Below are positions 9,159-18,033 of a stretch of 52,997 nucleotides of DNA, piece after piece; the stretch's first letter is position 1, and the number at the start of each line of letters is the position of its first letter. The DNA is from Desulfosudis oleivorans (GTDB taxonomy: Bacteria > Desulfobacterota > Desulfobacteria > Desulfobacterales > SURF-7): contig DYJC01000027.1 in NCBI GenBank assembly GCA_020723305.1, positions 1-52,997 on the forward strand. The letters run 5' to 3'. The position numbers and the translations under genes are program-made. The notes under the pieces were generated by a model, which saw only the letters and a program-made list of their open reading frames with translations, had not been told where the DNA came from and did not search any database.

Positions 9159-10001
9159 CTACTGAATTGAACCATAGCTGTGAAGCCCCGGGAGATAATT
9201 CACTCCAAAATAGGTGAATATCACAGCTGTAAAACCGATAATGGAAATCATGGCGATCCGGTTGCCACGCCATCCCCTCATCATGCGTGCATGTAAAAGG
9301 ATTGCATAGATAAACCAAGTGATCAGAGACCAAGTTTCCTTTGGATCCCATCCCCAGTATCTCCCCCATGCTGAGTTAGCCCAGACCGCACCGGTTATGA
9401 TACCGATGGATAAAAAGAAAAAACCGAACATGACCATCTGATGTGTTAGTTCATCCAGCATGTCGGGATCAGGAACATGGGAGAGCATCCCTTCCTCGGA
9501 CTGGCCCCCTGTTTTTTTAATCAGGAACAGAATACTGATAGCAAATGCCACAGCAAAACCGGCGTATCCTAAAAAGCAGGTCAATACATGGGCGATCAGC
9601 CAGTTGCTCTTGAGTGCTGGAATGAGAGGCTGAATATGATCGCTGATGCCTGGAGACAGAGAAGCATATGCCATGGCCAGAAATACAAGGGCACTGGAAA
9701 AGGTGCTGATGGTTCGGTTTTTATATCGGATTTCAATAAAGATATACAGACATGCGATGGCGAGTGAAAAAAATATTAGAGATTCATATAAATTGGATAA
9801 AGGCGCATGGCCAAAACCCATCTTGTAGGATTCAATCCAGCGAAGAATAATACCGGTGATGTTACCGGTTATGGCGACCATGGTGACTAGGGACGCGAGT
9901 TTCCCGGGAAAGTCTTTTTTAAAAACCAGTGAAACCATATATAATACACCTGCAAAGCCGTAAACAAAGGTGATTACAGAGAGGATGATTGAACTGTTCA
10001 T
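9159..10001 (-). CDS. ccsA: System II cytochrome c synthase subunit CcsA (CcsB/ResC type)
   Basis: CcsA is the polytopic haem-handling protein of System II cytochrome c maturation. It delivers haem to CXXCH apoproteins on the outer face of the membrane. The 280-residue protein has about eight hydrophobic segments and the family tryptophan-rich motif WGRYWGWDPKETWSLITW near 210-228. Conserved histidines occur near the ends of flanking helices (for example LLHARMMRGW). It follows ccs1 by 63 bp on the same strand, forming the CcsBA pair, and lies just upstream of the multihaem qrcA. The label ccsA/ccsB is used inconsistently between genomes. The function is secure. Confidence 0.93.
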   Translation of the reverse strand: MNSSIILSVITFVYGFAGVLYMVSLVFKKDFPGKLASLVTMVAITGNITGIILRWIESYKMGFGHAPLSNLYESLIFFSLAIACLYIFIEIRYKNRTISTFSSALVFLAMAYASLSPGISDHIQPLIPALKSNWLIAHVLTCFLGYAGFAVAFAISILFLIKKTGGQSEEGMLSHVPDPDMLDELTHQMVMFGFFFLSIGIITGAVWANSAWGRYWGWDPKETWSLITWFIYAILLHARMMRGWRGNRIAMISIIGFTAVIFTYFGVNYLPGLHSYGSIQ

Positions 10002-10064
10002 GAAAAAAATACCTCAAATTGAAAAGGTTGAAAAAAAACTATTTATCAAAAGAGCGATATCTGA

Positions 10065-11783
10065 CTATCGTTTTAACAGCATGGACAGACCGTCTATTTT
10101 TTTTTGAACATTGAATTTGTTTTTATTTGCTGTCCCCGAGATGCTGATTACAGTCTGTTCTCCCTTCCGGATTGCCTCGATGCAAACCTGTTGATGGGAT
10201 AGAAAAAAGGTAACGTAGCAGCCCAGGATCATCATGATAAATCCCATGTAAACTACCCAGACACCGGGATCTTTTGTAACCTGAAGACCAGTATAATAAT
10301 GTTCCTGGAAGTCCGCGACCGAAACAATCAGGTTTGATGGAATGGATTCTTGTTGTAAATCCGCAATCGCTATTATCACTTTTCCTTTTCTCATCCTGTC
10401 AAATTGTGAAAATTCTATTGGCAGAATGACAGTCTGTTCTGTTCCATCCGGATCAAGAAATTTACCGATAAATGCATCCCCGATGCTATGACCTTTGAAA
10501 TTGTAAGATCGCTGGAACTCTTGCAAGGTAAATCGGCCAAGTCCTTCCGGAATGGTCTGGGTTTCGCCAAGTGCGCTGTTTAGAGTGTAAACCATTCCGG
10601 TATTTACACTGGTAACGGAGAGGGGAATCCGGTCCGGCAGCGAACCGGTAGATTGGGTTTGCAATGCATCGATTTTCTGCAAATCATCCGGGGTTTGAAA
10701 ATCGATCTTCGGGAATGGATAGGGAATGAGAACTTCAAATGTACCTTTGTCCCGAAGAAACAGCGTGCCTGTGAATGCATCCCCGATATTCCGTCCTTTG
10801 AAGTGAAATTGATCGGAGAAGTCTGTCAGTATGAATTCACCCTGATTATCCGGGAGCATGATTTTTTCCCCAAGCTGTGCTGTTTTTCGTACCTGTTCGT
10901 CACCGGTTTTCCTGTCTTGTAAAACCAGGGTGATATTTCTGGGAGGGAGTTTTCCATAATTCGACTGAAACAGATTGATGCCTTCATAACGTAGCGGATC
11001 ATTCACAATAATATCTTTGGTGATGATCGGTTTGTTATCTTTCAGCAGGGTCAGCGCAGAACGGAATTCTTTTGGAGCACCGGAATCATAAAAGCTGACG
11101 GAAAAGTCATCGCACCGGATTTGAAAATCAAGATTCAAAACACGGCTGGAATCCTGCAGAAGAATTTGATTTGTACTCTCACCTTCCGGAATGGTCACGG
11201 AACCATCAAATCCGAACAAAGATCCCAGAAGGCTTCCGATCAGAAGAAGAACAACACTCAGATGTACGGCATAAACACCCATTCGGGTCCAGCGCCCCTT
11301 TTCTGCAAACAGGAGAAATCCTGTTTCTGTTTTTTCCAGAGCAGCATACCTGTAACGGTTACCGACAATCTTCTGAAATAAGGCTTCCAGTTTTTCAGGC
11401 GGGGTTTCTGTCACAAACTCGCTTCGGATGGAGCTGTTTTTAATTTTGTTTTTAAATACAGGAGGTTTTCCTGGGAAAATAATTTTCCATGTGGCAGAGA
11501 GCTTATCAATCGAGCAGACAATGATATTGAGGACCAGGATGCTGATCAGAAATCGAAACCACCAGGAATGGTACATATCGAACAGGTCGAATGCAAAAAA
11601 GATTTTATAGAGCATCTCTCCGTACTTATGAAAATAGAAGTCAGGGTTCCCGTTTTGCGGAACAATGGTGCCGATGATGGAAGTGGCTGCAAGTGAAAGA
11701 AATGTGATGATTGTCAGATGGACAGATGCAAAAAATTTCCACACCAGATCTCCGAAACGGCTCTGATTCTGTTTTTTATTCAT
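10065..11783 (-). CDS. ccs1: System II cytochrome c biogenesis protein Ccs1/ResB
   Basis: Ccs1 (ResB) is the partner of CcsA in System II cytochrome c assembly. It holds or chaperones the apocytochrome and helps form the haem channel. The 572-residue protein has the usual plan: three helices near the N-terminus (about 15-35, 70-95, 165-190), a large periplasmic domain, and one C-terminal helix (WVVYMGFIMMILGCYVTFFL near 510-530). The periplasmic part contains two similar segments ending in RNIGDAFTG and HSIGDAFIG, an internal duplication visible by eye. It forms an operon with ccsA. The start at 11783 fits the first helix position. Confidence 0.93.
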   Translation of the reverse strand: MNKKQNQSRFGDLVWKFFASVHLTIITFLSLAATSIIGTIVPQNGNPDFYFHKYGEMLYKIFFAFDLFDMYHSWWFRFLISILVLNIIVCSIDKLSATWKIIFPGKPPVFKNKIKNSSIRSEFVTETPPEKLEALFQKIVGNRYRYAALEKTETGFLLFAEKGRWTRMGVYAVHLSVVLLLIGSLLGSLFGFDGSVTIPEGESTNQILLQDSSRVLNLDFQIRCDDFSVSFYDSGAPKEFRSALTLLKDNKPIITKDIIVNDPLRYEGINLFQSNYGKLPPRNITLVLQDRKTGDEQVRKTAQLGEKIMLPDNQGEFILTDFSDQFHFKGRNIGDAFTGTLFLRDKGTFEVLIPYPFPKIDFQTPDDLQKIDALQTQSTGSLPDRIPLSVTSVNTGMVYTLNSALGETQTIPEGLGRFTLQEFQRSYNFKGHSIGDAFIGKFLDPDGTEQTVILPIEFSQFDRMRKGKVIIAIADLQQESIPSNLIVSVADFQEHYYTGLQVTKDPGVWVVYMGFIMMILGCYVTFFLSHQQVCIEAIRKGEQTVISISGTANKNKFNVQKKIDGLSMLLKR

Positions 11784-12144
11784 TCAACCATCCTTATATG
11801 GTGATCCTTTTCCTGAAAACGGTTTTCTGATTCAGTGGCGAATCTTTTTTATATTGAACGATATCATTTGGTTATATGTTAATATCACCAGCATGAATTG
11901 TTAGTTGATAGATATAGGCCAGAAGTTGCGATAAGTCAATGAAGGGGGGATCAAGCCAATGAAAAATATCGGGCGACTTGAAATCCCAATCCGGATATTC
12001 ATCATTCTTGAAGCCAATTTCAAAACTATTAAAAAGCGTCACACCGGCGAATGTCAGTGCTCAGAAAAGAGCCTTAAATACTGGATTCTATTTTTCGCCG
12101 GAACTACAAGAACAGACTTTTGAAATTGGCTCCTTGGTGAGAAA
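11784..12144. other. Intergenic region between ccs1 and the export operon
   Basis: The 361 bp between the start of ccs1 and the end of the 252-residue gene contain the likely ccs1 promoter region (AT-rich, 11,784-11,920) and the first copy of the 122-bp inverted-repeat element. I see no further open frame with a ribosome site. Confidence 0.6.
12011..12132 (+). mobile_element. 122-bp MITE-like element, copy 1, with 4-bp target duplication
   Basis: The element runs from AGCCAATTTCAAAA (first base A at 12011) to its inverted complement TTTTGAAATTGGCT ending at 12132, giving terminal inverted repeats of about 15 bp. Direct CTTG copies flank it at 12007-12010 and 12133-12136. It matches copy 2 at 16,874-16,995 in length and in all but about 14 positions. 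Internal arms CCGGCGAA / TTCGCCGG add a second stem. It holds no open frame, so it would need a transposase in trans. It ends 12 bp beyond the stop of the 252-residue gene and might also serve as its 3' hairpin. Confidence 0.85.
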
Positions 12145-12903
12145 TTACGGTTTGTTTTCAGCGGATTGTTTTTTATTCTGCGGATCATCCAGGTTTGACA
12201 GAAAGTGTTGGAGGGACTGGGACGGGAAATGGGTTTCAAGGTCAAAGAGATACCAGCTCGTGTGGCGCAGACCATTTTTCAGGAAATCCTTTGCAGGAAT
12301 CACCCGGAGAGTCAGTCTGCTGAACAGGTCTTTTCGTTTTTTTTGACTCATCTCTTTGCCGGAGAACATACTGTCAAAATATTCCTTGGCTGGTATGAGT
12401 TTTGGACTGTTTGTATAATCAAAATCCATAATTTTATCTTGAAATGCCGCAAAAGCATGAAATCTAAATTCACCTGGCGGAGGACTCCGGTTGTAAACGA
12501 TCCTTGTCATATACATGGTGATGGTCGGCCTCTGGACACTAGAGGCAACTTTTTTAGAGGATTTACTGGGCATCAGTTTGTCATGGTCTTTATCAAAAAT
12601 AAAAATCACTTTCACATTGGTTACATCCAGACCATTTGTACTGGCCTTGTTCAGTAGGGAATAGATATTCTCATAGCATTTTAAACTGTTATATGTATCA
12701 CTGAAAAACAGTTTTCGAAAAAGATTCAGGAATTGCTTTTCCTGATCAATGGTATTGGATTGTTTTTCCGACAAACTGTCTGGAGAATCCCCATTTTCGG
12801 CCTGTGTTACTTTTACGGAAAACAGAAGGCATAGAAACAGGAATAAAAAAAAACCGATAAAATATTTCCGGAAGTGCATATTCTTTGTCTGATCAGGAGT
12901 CAT
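12145..12903 (-). CDS. Exported protein, putative papain-like/transglutaminase-like fold
   Basis: I recognise no named family. The 252-residue protein begins with a signal peptide (hydrophobic 14-30, likely cleavage after VTQA near 35). Cys76 opens a helix (KCYENIYSLLNKA), His149 sits in a strand (FRFHAFAAF), and Asp160 or Asp162 follows at the end of the next strand (IMDFDY). This Cys ... strand-His ... strand-Asp order is that of papain-like, transglutaminase and protein-glutaminase enzymes, and spacing and secondary structure by eye agree. It is the third gene of an operon with an FGE-fold protein (20 bp upstream) and an M16 peptidase. The catalytic assignment is inference. A substrate cannot be named. 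Confidence 0.7.
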   Translation of the reverse strand: MTPDQTKNMHFRKYFIGFFLFLFLCLLFSVKVTQAENGDSPDSLSEKQSNTIDQEKQFLNLFRKLFFSDTYNSLKCYENIYSLLNKASTNGLDVTNVKVIFIFDKDHDKLMPSKSSKKVASSVQRPTITMYMTRIVYNRSPPPGEFRFHAFAAFQDKIMDFDYTNSPKLIPAKEYFDSMFSGKEMSQKKRKDLFSRLTLRVIPAKDFLKNGLRHTSWYLFDLETHFPSQSLQHFLSNLDDPQNKKQSAENKP

Positions 12904-12923
12904 ATTCTCTTCGTATTTTCATA

Positions 12924-13760
12924 TTATTGGGTTTTGGCCAGACGAACTCCAATGTAAAAATTGACATAATCGGGCAGATGTTTTGTCCGGTTTGCACTGC
13001 GGCATCGTCTTGCATAGCTGCTCATCCCTCCACCCCGGGAAATTTTGGAATAACCGGTTTCAGGCCCGGTTGGGTCGATTATGGGTTCAGTGGGATAGTC
13101 TCCATACCAGTCCTGACACCATTCATACACATTGCCATGCATGTCATACAATCCAAACGGGTTTTCCGGAAAGCTGCCTACAGGAATGGTCTGGTTACGA
13201 TTGATTCCTTTTGGAGAGCCGGGTATGGGATGATTTCCATTATAGTTTGCCTGATCAGTGGATAAGAATTTTCCAAAATAAAATGGTGTGTCTGTATTGG
13301 CGCGGCATGCATACTCCCATTCCGCTTCCGTGGGTAACCTGTATTTTGTCGTACGCTCCAGTTGGTTGAGTTTCCGGATGAAAGCCATGGCATCATGCCA
13401 GGAGATAGAGTCCACGGGGCATTTCGGGCATCCAGTGAATTTAGAAGGGTTATCACCCATGATTTTCTTCCACTGCTCCTGCGTAACCTCTGTGGTCTGG
13501 ATATAGAACGCTCTGGTAATCGTTACCTTGTGCGGATTTTCATTGTCTGATCTCTGAAATTCATCTTCCGGGCTGCCCATGATAAATGATCCCGGCGGAA
13601 TCAGCACAAAATTCATGCCCTGGCTGTTTGTAATCTCTTGAGGCATGCTATGAGCCAAGGGAGATCGGATACTACAAACCAGAATGAACAGGAAAAGTAT
13701 TACAAAAAAACCATACGGGTTGTTTGTCTGCTGATTCCGCTTGTCATATCGTGTACACAT
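12924..13760 (-). CDS. Exported FGE-sulfatase-fold protein (SUMF1 domain)
   Basis: The domain resembles formylglycine-generating enzyme. It opens with MNFVLIPPGSFIMGS, then TTEVTQEQW, the core YRLPTEAEWEYACRA, then GLYDMHGNVYEWCQDWYG and the end SRGGGMSSYARRCRSANR. In true FGE the C-terminal segment carries a paired catalytic cysteine (a first Cys shortly after RGGSF). Here the first position is not Cys and only RRC remains, so sulfatase activation is unlikely. Such domains often act as binding or scaffold modules. The N-terminus has a signal sequence (hydrophobic 18-33). It starts 8 bp after the M16 gene and 20 bp before the papain-like gene. The 278 residues suit a single domain. Confidence 0.88.
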   Translation of the reverse strand: MCTRYDKRNQQTNNPYGFFVILFLFILVCSIRSPLAHSMPQEITNSQGMNFVLIPPGSFIMGSPEDEFQRSDNENPHKVTITRAFYIQTTEVTQEQWKKIMGDNPSKFTGCPKCPVDSISWHDAMAFIRKLNQLERTTKYRLPTEAEWEYACRANTDTPFYFGKFLSTDQANYNGNHPIPGSPKGINRNQTIPVGSFPENPFGLYDMHGNVYEWCQDWYGDYPTEPIIDPTGPETGYSKISRGGGMSSYARRCRSANRTKHLPDYVNFYIGVRLAKTQ

Positions 13761-13768
13761 TTATCAGC

Positions 13769-16672
13769 TTACTCTTTTTGGGCCTGTGTGGGCTGGATCT
13801 GAATAACAGCTGCATTCTGATTATTCAAATAGGTACTTCCAAGCATTCTCATTTCTTCCCAGGTAATGGACTGATAGTCTGAGAGCATGGTACGGCTCCA
13901 TTCCAGCTGCTGCGGATGATTTTTCAGATCGATCAGTACACTGTTCAGCCAGTATCGGTTTGTTCTTTGAAAATCCTTTATACTGGTAATAATGGGATCG
14001 AGCGCTCGTCTGAGTTCATCATCCGTGATTCCTTTTGCCGCTATATCCGCTGCAATTTTTTTGATTTCAGATTCAACCTGTATTTTTTCATCCGGATTGA
14101 TCTGTGCGACGGCCTGAAACAATCCATATCCTTTATAGGCACGGCTGGAATGATTGTATGCATAGGTTGAATAGGAAGCACCCATCTTTTCCCGGATAAT
14201 GATGCGCATTCTTTCTGAAAAAATTTCTCCCAGAACAGATAAACGCCTTGTGTTGGATATATTCCAGAAATCGGTCGTAGGGTAAACAACCGTAACAATA
14301 CCCTTATTGATTTTTGTCGGAACTTCGATCTTATGGGTTTGGGCGATCGGAAACACAGGCAGGGAAGAGGGTATGCCATCACCTGACAGCTCTTTTCGGG
14401 ATGGAAGGCTGCCAAAGTATTGTGCCGTCAGATCGATCACTTCCTGCGGATTAAAATCACCGACAACCGAAATTTCAAGGGGGCTGTTCTGCAGGGCACT
14501 CAGAATCCAGGATTGAATATCGGAGATTGAAATCTGTTTCAGCACCTCAAGCCTGGGAAGTCCGAACCGGTGGTCTCCGCCTGCCAGAAAACGTTTTCCG
14601 GACAATTCCATCCCGCCTTCAGGGGTATGTTCCAGAGTGTGATAGGTTTGGATGAACCGTTCCATGGACAGCTTATAGGAATCTTTATCAAATCCCATAT
14701 CCATTACATAAGCATACATCAGTTGGAACAAAAGCCGGACTTCATCCGAAACACTGTTTCCCATCAGTACAAATCTGTTTTCTTCAATGTTCATCTGGAT
14801 CTGTGTGTTTTTTCCTGCCAGGGCTTTTTCAAGATCATCTTTTTGTAACCGGTTCAAACCGCTGCCGTTCACAACAGCTTCTCCCAGAATGGAAACTCCC
14901 TGGGCCTTTTCCGTTTCGCTGTATCGACCTTTACCAAAGGTCAGAGCCAGAAGAACCTCATTTGCCTTGAAATCCGTTTTTTTAAGGTTCAGCCTTACAT
15001 TGTTCTGGAAGTCAATGCAGATAATCCCCAGATCCTGGAACTCGTTTTGATGAAGGATTTTACCCTTTTCAGCAGGATCATCCAGATAGGGAAAGACTAT
15101 CTTTTTTTCTTCAACCGGTTTGGGTACTTCGATCTGAAGGCTGGTTTGAAAAACATGTAAAATTTTTTCTTCTGCTTTGGCCTCAATCGCTGCATTTCCG
15201 GTGATACTGATGAGTCTGCTGTCCAGCTCCCATATTTTTTGAAAGGCCTTATGAACCTGGTTGATTGTCAGCGATTGAATAACAGGAGAAAATAATTCTT
15301 TTTCCTGTTCCGGCGATTGAAATACCCGGTCATTGTTTATATGATGAACAACCAGATAGGACAGCTTTTGACTATCTCTGGTTTTTACTCCTTTAACGGC
15401 TTTGTCCAGGGAGGATAAGTACTCCTTTTTCACACGGCTCAGCTCCGATTCCGTAAATTTGTATTGAACCGCTGTCCTAAGGGTCTTTTCCAGCAGTGCC
15501 AGTGTTTCTTCCCAGTTTTCCGGACTGCATTGTGCAGAGATATCCGCATACTGAACCTGACGAAAGGCAATTCCCGAGCTTGCGGATGCTTCCGTAAACG
15601 GGGTATCGGGTTTTCGTACCATGGTGTCAAGACGGTTCTGGACAATCTGAAAACCCAGGTAGTCGATCAGCAGTCGTTTCTGAAGTTCAAAGGAATCCGG
15701 TTCTTCCAGAATTTTTGTTACATATCCGATACTCACGGTAGTATTCCCGGTTTCTTTTTCATAATGATAAAACGGTTTGATCCCAAGATGGTTGATTTTA
15801 CCGAATGGAAGACTGTGACTCTGCGCTGTTCTTGGCTTTAATGCTGAGAATTTTTCATGGATGAGGGACTCCGCCAGTTTGGTTTGAAAATCGCCTACCA
15901 TGACAATCGTAATATTTTCAGGTCGGTACCAGGTGTCATAAAATTTTTTCAGACTTTCTCTTGTGGTTTCAGATATTGTTTTTTCCGTTCCAATGGGCAG
16001 ACGTTTTGAGATTCCGGCATCCGGGAACTCAAATTCCAGTGAAGCCTGGTAAGTCCGATAGTCGGCTGAGTCTCTTGTGCGTTTTTCAGCCAGAATTACT
16101 TTTTTTTCTTTTTCAACTTCCGTATGCAGCAGAAGTGCTCCTTCTGAATAGTCCTGAAAAACCAGCAGTCCCTTTTCCAGACTTTCTTTTTTACTGTCCG
16201 GCAGAAGAACGTCATATACGGTTTCGTAAAATCCGGTATGGGCGTTGGCATCATTGCCGAACTGCATGCCGATGCTTTGAAAAAATTTTACGAGTTCACC
16301 GGGCGGAAAATGTGCAGAGCCATTGAAAAGCATGTGTTCAAGAAAATGAGCGGTTCCGCGCTCCTGCTCTTTTTCATGCATGGATCCAACCTGGATATTC
16401 AGGTGCATGCTTACCCTGTCCTTTGGTTCCTGGTTTTTCATGAGCACATACCGCAGCCCATTTGGCAGACGCCCATAATGTATTGCCGGATCCGGATCAA
16501 GATCACTCTTTTCATGAGGCCAGACAGCCAGCGGAAGCTGCTCTTCCGTTTGCGCATATGCTGCTGTAGGGGACAAAAGGAAGCATGATTGGCCAATAGG
16601 GTTCTGTATACCAATTGAAGAAAAAAATATTGGGATCACCAGGAGAAAAAACAGGCTGGTTTTTTGGATCAT
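13769..16672 (-). CDS. Exported M16 family zinc metallopeptidase
   Basis: This is a pitrilysin/insulinase-type (M16) peptidase of 967 residues with the usual four-module plan. The N-terminal active half carries the inverted zinc motif HxxEH (His109, Glu112, His113 in HFLEHMLF) and a distal Glu in VILAEKR. The C-terminal inactive half contains the R/Y-type substrate-binding region (GASYSTYAYNHSS). A signal peptide occupies residues 1-40. The ATG at 16672 has a clear AAGGAGT site 8 bp upstream. It heads the three-gene operon 16,672-12,145. M16 peptidases of this size degrade peptides in the periplasm. The conserved partners suggest a dedicated substrate, which I cannot identify. Confidence 0.93.
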   Translation of the reverse strand: MIQKTSLFFLLVIPIFFSSIGIQNPIGQSCFLLSPTAAYAQTEEQLPLAVWPHEKSDLDPDPAIHYGRLPNGLRYVLMKNQEPKDRVSMHLNIQVGSMHEKEQERGTAHFLEHMLFNGSAHFPPGELVKFFQSIGMQFGNDANAHTGFYETVYDVLLPDSKKESLEKGLLVFQDYSEGALLLHTEVEKEKKVILAEKRTRDSADYRTYQASLEFEFPDAGISKRLPIGTEKTISETTRESLKKFYDTWYRPENITIVMVGDFQTKLAESLIHEKFSALKPRTAQSHSLPFGKINHLGIKPFYHYEKETGNTTVSIGYVTKILEEPDSFELQKRLLIDYLGFQIVQNRLDTMVRKPDTPFTEASASSGIAFRQVQYADISAQCSPENWEETLALLEKTLRTAVQYKFTESELSRVKKEYLSSLDKAVKGVKTRDSQKLSYLVVHHINNDRVFQSPEQEKELFSPVIQSLTINQVHKAFQKIWELDSRLISITGNAAIEAKAEEKILHVFQTSLQIEVPKPVEEKKIVFPYLDDPAEKGKILHQNEFQDLGIICIDFQNNVRLNLKKTDFKANEVLLALTFGKGRYSETEKAQGVSILGEAVVNGSGLNRLQKDDLEKALAGKNTQIQMNIEENRFVLMGNSVSDEVRLLFQLMYAYVMDMGFDKDSYKLSMERFIQTYHTLEHTPEGGMELSGKRFLAGGDHRFGLPRLEVLKQISISDIQSWILSALQNSPLEISVVGDFNPQEVIDLTAQYFGSLPSRKELSGDGIPSSLPVFPIAQTHKIEVPTKINKGIVTVVYPTTDFWNISNTRRLSVLGEIFSERMRIIIREKMGASYSTYAYNHSSRAYKGYGLFQAVAQINPDEKIQVESEIKKIAADIAAKGITDDELRRALDPIITSIKDFQRTNRYWLNSVLIDLKNHPQQLEWSRTMLSDYQSITWEEMRMLGSTYLNNQNAAVIQIQPTQAQKE

Positions 16673-17045
16673 TATGATACTCCTTACCTTAATTCTTATT
16701 CGGAAAATATTCGATCAGTAAGCTGTATTACCATCAATTAAAAAGGCTATCAACAGAAAGAACCGGTGTGATCGCAATAATTTGAGAAGGCACTGAAGTG
16801 CGATGAAAATAATGGAAAGGGGTTTTGACAGTTACCGATTCAACTGTTAATATCAGCTCCGTTCAAAATATCGGAGCCAATTTCAAAACGATTAAAAAGC
16901 GTCACACCGGCGAAGGTCAGTGCCCCAAAAAGAGCCGAAAATACTGGATTATTGTTTTCGCCGGAACTACAACAATAGGCTTTTGAAATTGGCTCATCGG
17001 TCTTGAAATAAGATTTCAAAACAATCGATAATCAGGGAGAAAAAC
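16673..17045. other. Divergent intergenic region between M16 peptidase and DUF47 genes
   Basis: This 373-bp divergent region must hold promoters for both the M16 operon (minus) and the DUF47 gene (plus). It contains the second copy of the 122-bp element at 16,874-16,995. I see no additional gene. Confidence 0.6.
16874..16995 (+). mobile_element. 122-bp MITE-like element, copy 2, with 4-bp target duplication
   Basis: The ends are GAGCCAATTTCAAAA and TTTTGAAATTGGCTC, a perfect 15-bp terminal inverted repeat. Direct ATCG copies flank it at 16870-16873 and 16996-16999. It has the same orientation as copy 1 at 12,011-12,132, so the pair forms direct repeats around the M16/FGE/papain-like operon. 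It sits 50 bp upstream of the DUF47 gene and may influence its leader. Confidence 0.88.
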
Positions 17046-17714
17046 ATGCGTATTCCTTTTTTATACCGTATTTTAAAATCCCCTTTTGATGAAGGGTTGA
17101 AGGATCATACGGAAAAAGTCAAAGAGTGTGCCTGGGCTTTTCAACAGGCAATGGAGAGTCTGATTTCCGGTAACGGATTATCCTTTGAGAATCACAAACA
17201 GGAAGTTATCCGGATCAAAAGTGAATCAGATGCCATCAAGCGAAGGGTCAGAGGGCATCTGCCCGGTCTGGGATTATTATCCATGAATAAGTATCAACTT
17301 TTGATGTATCTGAAAGAAGAGGATAAGATTCTGGATACAATTGACCGCATTCTTGGTTTATTGGCGGGGAACAGCAGTACGAAAATTCCGGATATGATGA
17401 AAAAGGACATCTACTTATTGGTTGACACGGCTATTGAACCGGTTGAAGAGTTGAGCAATCTGGTGATTGAATCCGGAAAATATTTGAAATCGTATTCAGA
17501 AAAGCAGCGAACCAACATTAAAAAGTGTGCGAATCTTCTCCGGCAGAAGAAACAGGAAGCCGCTCAGATTGAAAATTCTCTGATTCGAAAAACCTTTGCT
17601 CTGGAAACCGATCCGGTAAGCATCTTTTTGATGGCAAAGCTTATCGAGTCAATCGGCTCCATTTCATTGCATGCGGAGCATGCGGGGGATATGCTGCAGG
17701 CCATGTTGTCCTGA
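17046..17714 (+). CDS. DUF47/PhoU-like protein
   Basis: The 222-residue all-helical protein matches the DUF47 family (TIGR00153 type) of PhoU-like proteins. It opens with the usual PFLYRILKSPFDEGLKDHTEKV and has metal-binding-type acidic patches around E-x-x-x-D positions (KSESDAIKRR, HAEHAGDML). Family members usually sit beside Pit-type phosphate permeases and are thought to modulate them. No transporter is adjacent here. AGGGAGA provides the ribosome site. It converges with the zinc-ribbon gene 5 bp downstream. Confidence 0.85.
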   Translation: MRIPFLYRILKSPFDEGLKDHTEKVKECAWAFQQAMESLISGNGLSFENHKQEVIRIKSESDAIKRRVRGHLPGLGLLSMNKYQLLMYLKEEDKILDTIDRILGLLAGNSSTKIPDMMKKDIYLLVDTAIEPVEELSNLVIESGKYLKSYSEKQRTNIKKCANLLRQKKQEAAQIENSLIRKTFALETDPVSIFLMAKLIESIGSISLHAEHAGDMLQAMLS

Positions 17715-17719
17715 TGCGG

Positions 17720-17959
17720 CTATTTATTAAAGAAAACCCACCATATATACAGGCCAAGAGCTGTCCATAAACCAATGGCCGATATGTACCCAATCCAGTT
17801 GATGGGTTTTTTTGCAAGTCCATATTTTCCCACAGCTTGAACCTTCTGATTACAGGAAGGACATTTTGTCGCGTTTAATGGAAGCCTTGTAAAGCATTCA
17901 GGGCATCTTTTAAAACCAGAGTCGATTCGCTTGTGATGCGGGCTGCCCGTTTTTTTCAT
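17720..17959 (-). CDS. Small zinc-ribbon membrane protein
   Basis: The 79-residue protein has two CxxC pairs (CPECFTRLPLNATKCPSC, residues about 19-36) forming a zinc ribbon, and one C-terminal helix (WIGYISAIGLWTALGLYIWWVFF). I chose the ATG at 17959 because the longer frame would need a TTG at 17992. Small ribbon-plus-helix proteins are common and mostly uncharacterised. The ribbon may bind protein or nucleic acid at the membrane. No specific function can be given. Confidence 0.75.
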   Translation of the reverse strand: MKKTGSPHHKRIDSGFKRCPECFTRLPLNATKCPSCNQKVQAVGKYGLAKKPINWIGYISAIGLWTALGLYIWWVFFNK

Positions 17960-18003
17960 TATCGCCACATCCTCTCTATAAGGGGTAAGCAAAGACCTTG
18001 AGT

Positions 18004-18026
18004 CCCCTGGCCCTGTGAGCCAGGGG
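18004..18026. terminator. GC-rich hairpin after ppiD
   Basis: CCCCTGGC / GCCAGGGG with a 7-nt loop lies 8 bp beyond the ppiD stop in the direction of transcription. The stem is strong but no good U-run follows on the minus strand, so it may be a weak terminator or a 3'-end stabiliser. Confidence 0.45.
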
Positions 18027-18033
18027 CATACGG

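Noticed and set aside
12924..13760. True formylglycine-generating enzyme
   Set aside because: The first catalytic cysteine is missing and no sulfatase gene is nearby.
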